Source of the DNA: Streptomyces sp. NBC_00239
Lineage (GTDB): Bacteria; Actinomycetota; Actinomycetes; Streptomycetales; Streptomycetaceae
DNA: 64,000 nt
Assembly: GCF_036194065.1 (NCBI RefSeq)
Contig: NZ_CP108095.1
Location: 7,564,001-7,628,000, forward strand
Reading direction: 5' to 3'
Positions 17,461 through 26,254 of the stretch are shown piece after piece. Made by a program: the position numbers and the translations under genes. The notes beneath the pieces were generated by a model. It made no database searches. It had not been told where the DNA came from and was given only the letters and a program-made list of their open reading frames with translations. Numbering within the stretch: position 1 is the stretch's first letter; the number at the start of each line of letters is the position of its first letter.

Positions 17461-18693
17461 TCAGGGCGCGGCGGAGGCGGCGGCCAGGCGGCGCCGCAGG
17501 ACCTTGCGCGCGTAGAGGAGGTGCACGATCGCCTCGGCGGCCAGGAGCAGTACGACGAGCCACGGCGCGAGACGGTCCGATCCCCACACGACGAGGAGTG
17601 GCACGGCGATACCGGGCACCGCCCACACCGCGACCGAGCGCACCGGGCGTCGGAAGCGCAGCGCGATGCAGGCGTGCGCCGCGTGGTAGAGGGCGAGGCC
17701 GCCCGCGAGGGCCCAGACGGCGCCGCGCGGCAGGTGGTCGTGGCCGGCCTCCTCGACGGCGGTGGCCAGCCCGCCGGCCATGCACAGCACGGCCGCGGTG
17801 ACGAAGTAGTGCAGGAAGCCGGCGACGTCACGGGCGAGCAGGTACGCGTCCCGGTCCCCGGCGGCCCCGAACATCAGCTCCGCCGAGGTCGAACCGAAGT
17901 CGAAGTACGACCACCACAGCGCGGCGAGCAGGACGAAGCCCAGGACGCCGACGGCCCCGGCCCGCAGGGTCCACGCGTGGTCGGCGGAGGTCACGAGCGC
18001 GATCACGGACTCGCCGAGCACGATGATGACGAACAGGCCGACGCGCTCCACCAGGTGCCCGGTGTCCAGCCGGCCGGGCGCTCCGCTGCCGCGCGCGGTG
18101 AGCAGCAGCACCATCTCGGCGAGGAGCAGGACGGCCCACATGGCGTACCGCCAGGGCGAGGGCACGGCGGCGGAGACGGCCCAGAGCAGGCCGGACGCCA
18201 GGCAGTAGGCCAGCGGGCGCCAGCGCGGGACGCGCCGCGCGCCCGGGAACCGGGTGGCCGGCCACCACAGTCCGAGCAACACCAGGCGGGTTCCCGCGTA
18301 GCCGAGGGCGTAGACGGCGGCGCGGTCGTCGTCCGCGCCGGGCACGGAGGCGGCCATGACCGCCAGGCAGAGCATGGCCGACAGCATCAGGAGGCGGCGG
18401 CGGGGGCTGTCGTCGACGAAGTAGTTCGCCGACACGGTGAGGTTGATCCACAGCCACCACGGCGGGAAGTACAGCGCGAAGAACACGGCGAAGTCGCGCA
18501 GGCCGGGATCGCCGTGCAGCTCGTGCGAGAGCTGGGCGGCGAGCGCGACGAACACCAGGTCGAAGAAGAGTTCGAGCCAGCCGGCGTGCCGTGCTTCGGT
18601 GCCGGCGTCCGTCCCGGCGCCCCCGCCCGCCGCCGTGCCCCCGCCCGCGTCCGCGCCCCCGCCCGCGTCCGCGCCCGACTGAGGAGTGCCCAT
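17461..18693 (-). CDS. ltrA: Low temperature requirement protein A (LtrA) family membrane protein
   Basis: 410 residues, about 11 membrane helices. LtrA signature at the N-terminus: RHAGWLELFFDLVFVALAAQLSHEL, and WLWINLTVSANYFVDD; VERVGLFVIIVLGESVIALV lies in the middle. Function in actinomycetes is unknown; the name comes from a Listeria cold-growth mutant. ATG 18693; the longer frame upstream is Arg/Thr/Ser-rich and not like the family. The first 30 residues are a Gly/Ala/Asp tandem repeat (GADAGGGADAGGG). Confidence 0.85.
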   Translation of the reverse strand: MGTPQSGADAGGGADAGGGTAAGGGAGTDAGTEARHAGWLELFFDLVFVALAAQLSHELHGDPGLRDFAVFFALYFPPWWLWINLTVSANYFVDDSPRRRLLMLSAMLCLAVMAASVPGADDDRAAVYALGYAGTRLVLLGLWWPATRFPGARRVPRWRPLAYCLASGLLWAVSAAVPSPWRYAMWAVLLLAEMVLLLTARGSGAPGRLDTGHLVERVGLFVIIVLGESVIALVTSADHAWTLRAGAVGVLGFVLLAALWWSYFDFGSTSAELMFGAAGDRDAYLLARDVAGFLHYFVTAAVLCMAGGLATAVEEAGHDHLPRGAVWALAGGLALYHAAHACIALRFRRPVRSVAVWAVPGIAVPLLVVWGSDRLAPWLVVLLLAAEAIVHLLYARKVLRRRLAAASAAP

Positions 18694-18864
18694 GGGTCCG
18701 CCCGGGTCCGTACCGCTGCCTGTCCTCTGTATGACACCACGGGGTACCGCCCGCCGCCTGCGCTGAGACGCTCCCGACGACCGGGCCGGGGCGTGCCGAG
18801 AGTGCGCGCCGTGCGTGGGCCGGGTGCCGCTCCGCGTGCGGGCCGGCACGGTGCTCGGGGGCCG

Positions 18865-18887
18865 TTGTCAGACCCCTCCGCTACGTT
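18865..18887 (+). promoter_or_regulatory. RecA-independent DNA-damage (PafBC-type) promoter, leaderless
   Basis: TTGTCA at 18865-18870, then GAC plus 8 nt, then TACGTT at 18882-18887. This fits the actinobacterial TTGTCRGTG-N8-TANNNT pattern except for GAC in place of GTG. The -10 ends 6 nt before ATG 18894, implying a leaderless mRNA. Confidence 0.5.
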
Positions 18888-18893
18888 TTCCGC

Positions 18894-19616
18894 ATGACGA
18901 ACTATGTGTTGGTGCCAGGCGCGTGGCTCGGATCGTGGGCGTGGGACGAGGTGGTCCCGGCGCTCCGCGCGGCCGGCCACGGAGTCCACCCGCTCACCCT
19001 GTCCGGCCTCGCGGAGAAGCAGGGCGGCGCGCCCGTCCGGCTGGAGACCCACGTACAGGACATCGTGGACGAGGTGACCCGCCACGACCTGCACGAGGTG
19101 GTGCTCGTCGGACACAGCTACGCCGGCATACCGGTCGGCCAGGCCGCCGGACGGCTCGGCGACCGGCTGGCGCGCGTGGTCTTCGTCGACTCCAACGTCC
19201 CCACCGACGGCGAGTCGTTCGTCGAGGGCTGGCCCGACGGCCGGGCCATGGTCGAGGGCGCGATCGCCGAGAACGACGGCTTCTGGCCGCCGCTGACCGC
19301 AGCGGACTACGAGGGCCTGGGGCAGGGCCTGAGCGCCGGGCACATAGCCGAGATCACGGCCCGCTCGACCCCGCATCCCGGCGCCACGCTGACCGACCCG
19401 GCGGTGCTGGCCCGGCCGCTCGCCGAACTGCCCGCCACCTACATCAAGTGCACGCTGGACGGCGAGAAGCCGGGCGACGACGTGGCCGCGCTGGTGGCGG
19501 GCGGGCACTGGCGGCTCGCCACCCTGGACACCGGCCACTGGCCGATGTTCTCCGCGCCTCAGGGCCTCGCCGGCCTGCTCCTGGAAGCGGCGCGGGAGCA
19601 GGCCGACGGGGCGTAG
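18894..19616 (+). CDS. Alpha/beta hydrolase (hydroxynitrile lyase/salicylate esterase-like)
   Basis: 240 residues. Opens with YVLVPGAWLGSWAWDEV, the oxyanion-hole region; nucleophile elbow GHSYAG with Ser75; late catalytic His215 in DTGHWPMFS; the acid is likely the Asp of TLDGEKPGDD or nearby. This is the small esterase/HNL-like subfamily. Substrate unknown. Promoter resembles the DNA-damage type, so it may be stress-induced. Convergent with the P450; a hairpin lies between them. Confidence 0.87.
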   Translation: MTNYVLVPGAWLGSWAWDEVVPALRAAGHGVHPLTLSGLAEKQGGAPVRLETHVQDIVDEVTRHDLHEVVLVGHSYAGIPVGQAAGRLGDRLARVVFVDSNVPTDGESFVEGWPDGRAMVEGAIAENDGFWPPLTAADYEGLGQGLSAGHIAEITARSTPHPGATLTDPAVLARPLAELPATYIKCTLDGEKPGDDVAALVAGGHWRLATLDTGHWPMFSAPQGLAGLLLEAAREQADGA

Positions 19617-19641
19617 CGGACGGCATGCGGCGGACGGTCCG

Positions 19642-19678
19642 GCCGCCGGCCTCGGTCCGGCGGTCGCGGGCCGGCGGC
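19642..19678. terminator. Hairpin between convergent alpha/beta hydrolase and P450 genes
   Basis: Arms GCCGCCGGCC (19642-19651) and GGCCGGCGGC (19669-19678), perfect 10 bp, with 17-nt loop. Other GC-rich inverted segments follow to 19710. Confidence 0.5.
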
Positions 19679-19716
19679 GTTGGCCCGGCTGTCCGCCGGC
19701 CGGCGGGCGGGTGTGG

Positions 19717-21063
19717 TCAGTCGGTCGTCGCCGGACCGGGCCTGCCGTGGAGCAGGACCGGCAGCCGCTGGTGGCCGTTGGCGATGAGGGACGGGAGGGG
19801 CGGCAGGGAGCGGGCGGGGGTGGCGAGCGCGAGCTCGGGGAAGCGGGCGAACAGCCGGGGGAGGGCGATGCCCGCTTCCAGCCGGGCCAGCGGCGCGCCG
19901 ATGCAGTAGTGCGCGCCGTGGCCGAAGGCGAGGTGGTCCTTGTGGTCGCGGGTGATGTCGAAGGCGTCGGCGGTGTCGCCGTGCACGCCGGGGTGGCGGC
20001 TCGCCGCCCCGTAGGACGGCAGGACGGCCTCGCCGGCGCGGATCGTAGCCCCGCCCTCGCCGGCCGGGATGTCCTCGACGGCGTAGTACAGCGGGACGTG
20101 GGCGATGGGCGACTGGAAGCGGAGGACCTCTTCCACAGCCTGGTCCCAGGAAACCCGTCCGGTGCGCAGCAGCCCGAGCTGACCGGGATGGCCGAGAAGC
20201 GCGGTGACGGCCTGGTCGAGCAGGTTGACGGTGGTCTCGTAGCCGGCGCTGACGACGAGCAGCAGGGTGTCGAGGAGTTCCTGCTCGGCCAGGCGGCCGC
20301 CGTCGCCCTCGGTGTCCCGGGTGGCGATGAGCGCCGACGTGAGGTCGTCCGCGGGCTCGGCCCGCTTGATCTCGATCAGGCTGCCGAGCACCCCGTACAG
20401 GTCGCGCATGTTGGCGGCGGCGCGGTCCGCGTCGAGCGTCGTGTCGAAGACGCCGTCGACCGATGAGCGGAACGCGTCCCGGAGGTGGTCGGGCAGCCCC
20501 ATCAGGAGGCTGATCACCCGGATGGGCAGCGGGAAGGCGAACAGCTCGCGCAGATCGACCGGTTCGCGTCCGGGGCCCGAGCCGGCTGCGGCTCCCGTGC
20601 CGGCTGCGGCTCCCGTGCCGGGTGGGGATTCCGCACCGGTACCGGTATCGGTATCGGCTCCGGCGGCAGCGGTGGCGAGGTCGGAGAGGAGGTCGTCCGT
20701 GATGGCCTCGATGTGCGGCGCCAGCGCCTCGATGCGGCGTACGGAGAAGGCGGGCGCGACCAGCCGCCGCAGCCGCCGGTGGTCGGCTCCGTGGGCGGTG
20801 AACATGTTGGAGACCCCGACCCAGTGCGCCAGCGGCCACGTGCCCACGATCCGGTCGGGGAAGAGCGGCCAGTGCCGGCGGGCGTCCTTGGACAGCCGGG
20901 GATCCGTCAGGAGCCGCTTGAGCAGGGCGGGTTCGCTGACCGACCAGGCGGTCACGCCGAGCACGTCGACGCGGGTGAGGGGGCCGCGCCGGCGCAACTC
21001 GGCGTGCTCCGCGTCGCGGTCGCCGCCGTGCGGATCGAGGACCAACGGCTGCTCGTGGATCAT
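19717..21063 (-). CDS. Cytochrome P450 (bacterial CYP, class I)
   Basis: 448 residues; AAGGAGCACAC precedes ATG 21063. Complete P450: I-helix SAGYETT (the usual AGxxT), EEVLRFQSP (ExxR), and the haem ligand motif FGHGAHYCIGAPLAR with Cys387. Soluble. Residues about 132-166 are a Gly/Ala/Thr/Asp low-complexity insert encoded by 18-bp and 6-bp repeats (20566-20666), absent from normal CYPs. No ferredoxin or reductase gene adjoins, and no biosynthetic cluster, so the substrate is unknown. Confidence 0.93.
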   Translation of the reverse strand: MIHEQPLVLDPHGGDRDAEHAELRRRGPLTRVDVLGVTAWSVSEPALLKRLLTDPRLSKDARRHWPLFPDRIVGTWPLAHWVGVSNMFTAHGADHRRLRRLVAPAFSVRRIEALAPHIEAITDDLLSDLATAAAGADTDTGTGAESPPGTGAAAGTGAAAGSGPGREPVDLRELFAFPLPIRVISLLMGLPDHLRDAFRSSVDGVFDTTLDADRAAANMRDLYGVLGSLIEIKRAEPADDLTSALIATRDTEGDGGRLAEQELLDTLLLVVSAGYETTVNLLDQAVTALLGHPGQLGLLRTGRVSWDQAVEEVLRFQSPIAHVPLYYAVEDIPAGEGGATIRAGEAVLPSYGAASRHPGVHGDTADAFDITRDHKDHLAFGHGAHYCIGAPLARLEAGIALPRLFARFPELALATPARSLPPLPSLIANGHQRLPVLLHGRPGPATTD

Positions 21064-21438
21064 GTGTGCTCCTTGACGGTGGTGGGGGTCACCGGGACGC
21101 CGGCCCGCGGTGAGCGGGCCGACGGTGACGCATCGTGGCAGGCCGTCCGGCCGTTCGGAAGGCGCGGGCTGCGGCGCGTGGGCGGGTATGGCCGGTTTGA
21201 GTCCCACGCCCGAGCACCGGCCCGCCGTACCGCCCGCCACGCCCCCCACCGGCCACCCCACGGGGGAAGCGTCGGGGGGATTCCGGGCGAGTCCGGGGCG
21301 AAGTACGGTCGCCCCCGGGCCGCGACGGTGCGCGCGGTCCCGCCGCGGCCCACCATGGGCTGCGGGCCCGCGCGGGACACCGCGCGGAGCGGTACGTACG
21401 GGACGCGGGCACGGTACGGGCGGCTGAGGGGGAGAGCG
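21064..21438. other. Intergenic region between divergent P450 and CHAT protease genes
   Basis: 375 bp of GC-rich sequence without a supported gene. It must hold both promoters, but I could not pick a convincing -10/-35 pair. GAGGGGGAGAG directly before GTG 21439 is the CHAT gene's ribosome-binding site. Confidence 0.6.
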
Positions 21439-24400
21439 GTGGGCGAAGAGGAGACCGGCGGGCTGCGGGGGTTACGCGCGTGGGCCGAGGACGCGAGCCG
21501 GCGGACGGCACAGCTTTTGCCGCAGACGGGCCGGGTCCTGCGGGACGCCGCCGACTACGACGACGCCATTGACGAACTGGGCAGGCTGGAAGCCCTGCTG
21601 GAGCACGACCCGGCGCTGCGCAACACGGTGGGGATCCGGCTGGGCGCGCTGTTCGTCCTGCGCTACGCCGCCGGCAACCGCCCGGAGGACCGGCAGCGCG
21701 CCGAACAACTGCTGCGCGAGGGCCGCACGCCGAAGCCGGGTGTCGACATACCGGCCGAGGACATCGAAATGGCGTCCCTCTTCCTCAGCTGGCTTCCGCT
21801 GCCGCAGCTCGGCGCCATGATGCGCGGCGAACTGAGCTTCACGGACGCGTCGCTGATGAGCGTGGAACCCGGCGCGGCCGAGGCCGTCGAGGCGGCCATG
21901 CGGGAGTTCGCCGCCAGCACGCGGGCCGACGGCTCGCCGGAGGGGGCGCAGATACGCAGGGTGATCGCGGGGATCGACGCGTTCCGCGCCACCGGCGAGC
22001 CGGACGGCCTGCTGGACGTGATCCCCGAAGGCCACCCGTTCGCGGCGCAGCTGCGGCAGATGGTCGGCATGCTCCAGGACGTACCGCAGGCCACCCGCAC
22101 CGAATTCGTACGGCAGGCTCCCACGCTGGACGTGCAGTCCCCGGACGCCTTGGCCATGCAGGGCCTCGTGCCGGCGCTGATGCTGATGACCGATGGCGTG
22201 ACCCGGCACGACGCCGACCAGCTGCGTGCGGCCGGCGTCGCGCTGCGCAAGGCGCACGCCCAGATGTCTCCGGACCATCCGATGGCCGGCAGGGTCGCGG
22301 ACACGGTGGACGCCCTCCGGCACCTCGGGGAGGGCACCGACGGCAATCTCGCCGACCTCGACACCGCCCGCCGAGACCTGCCGGAATCCTTCCGTACGCT
22401 CGTGGAGACGTTGACGGCGGGCAACGACAGCGTTCGGCTGCCGCTGCGCGTGTTCGACCTGAAACACGCCCTCTCCAAGGCGCAGCGGGACGGCGACCGG
22501 GAGGCCGCCCACCGGGCCATCGCCGAGCTGGAGGGCCTGGTGGAGGGGCTGACGCCGCACGATCCGCCCTACTTCCTCGTGCATCTGGCGCTGGCCGACG
22601 GGCACATCGACGACGGCCGCCTGCACGAGGACAGGGAAGCCATGCTCCGAGGCGTCGGCCATGTCGACCTCGTCGTCGCGGCCGGCGAGCACGCGCCCTC
22701 CCCGGTGCGCGCCACCCTGCGCGCCCGCGAGGAGCAGGCCCGTACGGTCCGGGCCGTGCTCACCCGGGACCCGGCCCCGATGGCGGACCTGCCGACGGCC
22801 GGGCCGGACGCCGCGCCCGGCGAACTGTGCCGGTCCGCGCAGGCCCTGCACATCCGCCACCTGCTGACGCGGGACCCGCTCGACCTGGACCAGGCCATCG
22901 AGCTGGGCACCCGGGCCCGGCGGATCTTCGCCGAAGGCCGGGCCCAGTCCCTCGCCGCCGGCGGGCTGTGGGACCTCTCCGGATACCACCGCACCCGCTG
23001 GGACGCCACCCGCGGCATCCGGGACATGGCGGCGGCGACGGAGACCGCCCTGGAGTCGCTGCGCGCCCTCGCCGCGGACGTGGTCCTGCAACTCGGCGCG
23101 GAACAGGGCCTGCTCGCGGCTCGTTCCGGCGCCAGTCGGGCCGTCGAGGCCGCCCTGTGGGCCGCCACCCACGGACAGGTCGACGAGGCGGTGACCGCGC
23201 TGGAACTGGGCCGCGCGCTGGTGCTCCGGGCGGCCTCGGTCTCGGCCGGCGTGCCCGAACTCCTGGAGGCGGCCGGGCATCCCGGCCTGGCCGCGGCCTG
23301 GCGCGAACAGCTGCGGCGCAGCGGCGGCGGGCCCGCGGCCCCGGCCTCCGTCGCCTCCGCCGCGGCCCCCGCCCCGGCCTCCGACGCTGCGTCCTCCTTC
23401 GCCGACGAACTGCCCAGCGCCCTGCGCCGCCAGGCCCTGGAGGCGCTGGGGTACCGGCGCGGGGGAGGTGCCGGGAGTCAGGGACACGACCGGCACCTGG
23501 ACCCGGACCAGGGCAGGCGGCGGGACCAGGGCATGCTGCGGGACCAGGGCCCCGACCAGGGCCGGGACGAGGGCCGGGGGTGGGCGCTCGGTGAGGTGCC
23601 CGGCGTCCGGGAGCTGTCCGCCGCGGTCGAGGCCTGCGACGCGGACGCGCTCGTCTACCTGATGTCGGGGCGGGGCAGCGACCCCGGCGTGGCCGTCGTG
23701 GTCGGACCGGACGGCGGTACGCGCGCCGTCGGGCTGCCGCTGCTGTGCGAGGACCGCAGCGGCCCGCTCGTCCGCTACCTGACCGCCGCGGCGGCCCGTT
23801 CCCGTCACCTCGAAGGGCTGTCCGAAGGCGGACCGCTCGCGGAAGAGTCCGGTCCGGTGGACGGGGCGGCCGTGGAACGCGCCTGGGAGCAGGCGCTGTC
23901 GGGTCTGTGCGACTGGGCGTACCCGGCGGCGATGGGACCCGTGCTGGACGCGCTGGCCGCACCGAACGCAGCGGCCGCCCGTCCGGACGTACGGCCCGCG
24001 TCGCGGGTGCCGCGGCTGGTCCTCGTCCCGTGCGGGAACCTGGGGGTGGTGCCGTGGCACGCCGCCCGGCTGCCCGGCACGGAGCCCGCGGAGTACGCCT
24101 GCCGGCTCGTGGCCGTCAGTTACGCCGCCTCCGGCGGACAGTTCGCCCGCGCCGCCGTCCGCGACCGCCGGCCGCCGACCGGAGCGCCCGTGCTGCTCGC
24201 GGACCCGCGGGTGGACCTGACCCACGCGGAACGGGAGACCGCCGCACTCGGCGCGGCCTTCTACCCGCAGGCCCGGATGCTCGGCGAGTACTTCGAACCG
24301 TCCGTCACGCCGGAGGCACCCGGCACCCCCGACGAACTGCTGGGCGTCCTCGCGCAGCCGGTGTCGGTACTGCACCTCGCCTGCCACGGCTCGGCGGGCC

Positions 24401-25353
24401 TCAGTCCGACGGTATCCGCACTCCACCTGGCCTTCCCGGACGGCGCGGAGGACCTGCCCGCCGGGGAGGGCGGCCCCGGCGCGCGCCCCGACCTGGGCAT
24501 GCTGACCGTCTCGAGGCTCCTCGACCGCGCGAGCGGCGCCGTTCCCGCCCCTGGCGACGGGAGCGGGTCCCCCGATGCCGATGGATACGGGCGACCGGAC
24601 GGGGACGGGCGGCCGGGCGGGGACGGGCCGTTGGTGGTGCTCAGTGCATGCGAGACGGACCTCAGCCGCGGTGACCACGACGAGGCGCTCACCCTGGCGA
24701 CGGCCTTCGTCGCGGGTGGCGCCCGGGACGTGGTGGGTTCGCGCTGGACCACTCAGGACGGCGCGTCCGCGCTGATGATGTCCGTCTTCCACCACCACCT
24801 CGTGGCCGAGGGGCGCAGCCCCGCGGACGCCCTGCGCGCCGCGCAGCTGTGGATGCTGGACCCCGACCGGCGCGACCCCGGCACGCTGGACGCCGAGTTG
24901 CAGCGCGAGATGGACCGGCCGGGGCTCGACCGGCTGCCGGTCTGGGCGGCCTTCATCCACCAGGGAAACCCGGGCCCCGCCGCAGCCCGGCAGCCGCGAC
25001 CCGGCGGGTCCGGCCCGTCCGGGCAGTCCGCCCGGGCCCCCGAGGACCCGCTGCTGCGCCTGGTCGGCGACCACCTGGACGACGTACGCGCGGTCCTCGA
25101 CGAGGGGCAGTTCGCGCTCGTACGGACCCGGCTGGAGGCGCTGGCCGCCGGACCGGGCGAGCCCAGGGACGTACGCAGGGCCGTGCAGGGGGTGCGGCTC
25201 GCGCTGCTGGCGCTGCCGCCCGGGCATCCCGTACGCCTCGCCCTGGACGGGACCCGCCGGTCCGGCGCGGCGGCCGGACCGGCGGCGGCCGTTGCGGCGG
25301 TGGCGGGGGCCCGCGCCGTGCTGGCGCGGATCACGGAGGGCCCGGACGCCTGA
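21439..25353 (+). CDS. CHAT-domain caspase-like protease with helical repeats (CHAT1)
   Basis: 1304 residues from GTG 21439. Residues 1-660 are all-helical, irregular TPR-like repeats (for example LDLDQAIELGTRARRIFAEG). Residues about 673-715 are a low-complexity Asp/Gln/Gly/Arg linker. The C-terminal CHAT domain (about 720-1150) has the catalytic His983 in LHLACHGSAG and Cys1071 in VVLSACETD. CHAT proteins are clan CD cysteine proteases of signalling and cell-death modules. A second insert (about 1041-1064) lies between His and Cys. Leu12 is TTA (21472-21474), so translation should need bldA. The last 100 residues are helical. Confidence 0.9.
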   Translation: MGEEETGGLRGLRAWAEDASRRTAQLLPQTGRVLRDAADYDDAIDELGRLEALLEHDPALRNTVGIRLGALFVLRYAAGNRPEDRQRAEQLLREGRTPKPGVDIPAEDIEMASLFLSWLPLPQLGAMMRGELSFTDASLMSVEPGAAEAVEAAMREFAASTRADGSPEGAQIRRVIAGIDAFRATGEPDGLLDVIPEGHPFAAQLRQMVGMLQDVPQATRTEFVRQAPTLDVQSPDALAMQGLVPALMLMTDGVTRHDADQLRAAGVALRKAHAQMSPDHPMAGRVADTVDALRHLGEGTDGNLADLDTARRDLPESFRTLVETLTAGNDSVRLPLRVFDLKHALSKAQRDGDREAAHRAIAELEGLVEGLTPHDPPYFLVHLALADGHIDDGRLHEDREAMLRGVGHVDLVVAAGEHAPSPVRATLRAREEQARTVRAVLTRDPAPMADLPTAGPDAAPGELCRSAQALHIRHLLTRDPLDLDQAIELGTRARRIFAEGRAQSLAAGGLWDLSGYHRTRWDATRGIRDMAAATETALESLRALAADVVLQLGAEQGLLAARSGASRAVEAALWAATHGQVDEAVTALELGRALVLRAASVSAGVPELLEAAGHPGLAAAWREQLRRSGGGPAAPASVASAAAPAPASDAASSFADELPSALRRQALEALGYRRGGGAGSQGHDRHLDPDQGRRRDQGMLRDQGPDQGRDEGRGWALGEVPGVRELSAAVEACDADALVYLMSGRGSDPGVAVVVGPDGGTRAVGLPLLCEDRSGPLVRYLTAAAARSRHLEGLSEGGPLAEESGPVDGAAVERAWEQALSGLCDWAYPAAMGPVLDALAAPNAAAARPDVRPASRVPRLVLVPCGNLGVVPWHAARLPGTEPAEYACRLVAVSYAASGGQFARAAVRDRRPPTGAPVLLADPRVDLTHAERETAALGAAFYPQARMLGEYFEPSVTPEAPGTPDELLGVLAQPVSVLHLACHGSAGLSPTVSALHLAFPDGAEDLPAGEGGPGARPDLGMLTVSRLLDRASGAVPAPGDGSGSPDADGYGRPDGDGRPGGDGPLVVLSACETDLSRGDHDEALTLATAFVAGGARDVVGSRWTTQDGASALMMSVFHHHLVAEGRSPADALRAAQLWMLDPDRRDPGTLDAELQREMDRPGLDRLPVWAAFIHQGNPGPAAARQPRPGGSGPSGQSARAPEDPLLRLVGDHLDDVRAVLDEGQFALVRTRLEALAAGPGEPRDVRRAVQGVRLALLALPPGHPVRLALDGTRRSGAAAGPAAAVAAVAGARAVLARITEGPDA

Positions 25354-25375
25354 CGGCCGCCCGGCCCGGGGCCCG

Positions 25376-25398
25376 TTGTCAGTGGGCGCTGGCATGGT
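25376..25398 (+). promoter_or_regulatory. RecA-independent DNA-damage (PafBC-type) promoter, leaderless
   Basis: TTGTCAGTG at 25376-25384, 8 nt, then CATGGT at 25393-25398, ending 6 nt before ATG 25405. Full match to TTGTCRGTG, one mismatch in TANNNT. Same geometry as 18865-18887. Confidence 0.6.
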
Positions 25399-25404
25399 GG
25401 CGGT

Positions 25405-25674
25405 ATGGACGAGCAGATCATGCGCGGCCGTGTCTACGGCGCCGACCACGACGACCCCGATCCGGGCCCCCGCCCCGGGCGTGCCTACGTCGAGCTGGTC
25501 GGGGGCCCGCTGGACGGGCTGCTGTTGGACGTCACCGGCTGGAGCGCCGGGGAGCGTGCGGAGGGGGCCTTGCTGATGACGGAGATCGGGCGGTACGGGC
25601 CGGGTGGGCGGGCCGTGTACGGGCCGCGCCCGCACGACCCGGGCCGCTTCGACTGGCAGGGGGACGCGCCCTGA
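25405..25674 (+). CDS. Small conserved hypothetical protein, 89 residues
   Basis: ATG 25405, leaderless behind a damage-type promoter. The core YVELVGGPLDGLLLDVTGW is a pattern I know from short Streptomyces proteins of unknown role. C-terminal half is Gly/Pro/Arg-rich (YGPGGRAVYGPRPHDPGRFDW). Soluble, no signal peptide. Starts 51 bp after the CHAT1 stop, so co-transcription is also possible. Confidence 0.7.
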   Translation: MDEQIMRGRVYGADHDDPDPGPRPGRAYVELVGGPLDGLLLDVTGWSAGERAEGALLMTEIGRYGPGGRAVYGPRPHDPGRFDWQGDAP

Positions 25675-25706
25675 CGGCCCGCCGGGCCCGGGGACACCCA
25701 CCCCGG

Positions 25707-25925
25707 CCTCGCCAACGCCCTGGGGCGCAACCCCCCGCCTTGCCGGTGCCCTGGGGCGCAACCCCCCGCCTTGCCGGTGCCCTGGCGGGCAACCTCCAGC
25801 CCTGCCGGTGCCCTGGCGGGCAACTCCGGCCGTGTCGACGCCCTGGGGCGCAGCCCCGGGCCTCGCCAGTGCCCTGGGGCACAATCCCCGGCCTTGCCGG
25901 TGCTGCGGGCGGGCAATATCCAGCC
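25707..25925. repeat. 31-bp degenerate tandem repeat
   Basis: About seven head-to-tail units resembling CCTTGCCGGTGCCCTGGGGC plus GCAACCCCCCG, drifting from copy to copy. It runs directly into palindromic element B. Related single units precede element C (about 45137-45222). No unique spacers. Confidence 0.75.
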
Positions 25926-26230
25926 TCGCCGGCGTTTGAGGCGCGGGGTTTGGGGCGGAGCCCCAAGGACAACCCGGCTCCGCCGGGCACCGGGCTCCGC
26001 CCGGACCCGCGCCTCCAACGCCGGCGAGGCTGGAGTTGGCCCTGCCCGGACCCGCGCCTCCAACGCCGGCGAGGCTGGCGGCACGGGGCTTGGGGTGCCA
26101 CCGCGAGGCTAAGGAGGTTGGCGGCACGGGGCTTGGGGGTGCCACCACGGGGCTGGACGTTGCCGGCGCGGGGCTGGGGTCCCCCCACCCCCCACGAGGC
26201 TGGGTGCCGGCGCGGGGGTAGGGGCGCGGC
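25920..26230. repeat. Dispersed palindromic element, copy B, with satellite repeats
   Basis: Element 25920-26033: left arm CCAGCCTCGCCGGCGTTTGA and right arm CCTCCAACGCCGGCGAGGCT, inside them GGCGGAGCC and GGCTCCGCC hairpin sequence. A further right-arm copy is at 26058-26078, and a 26-bp direct repeat (GGCGGCACGGGGCTTGGGG type) starts near 26078 and 26119. Fills the gap between two convergent genes. Confidence 0.8.
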
Positions 26231-26254
26231 TGGGCGGAGCCGGGCGGTGTCGGG

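Noticed and set aside
25707..25925. CRISPR array
   Set aside because: Units are contiguous and drift along their whole length; there are no unique spacers and no cas genes.
21472..26148. Very long minus-strand ORF opposite CHAT1, and a 1011-residue plus-strand ORF at 57876-60911 opposite MMPL
   Set aside because: Both lie antisense to genes with clear domains and give Arg/Gly/Pro-rich translations without motifs; they are products of G/C third-position bias.
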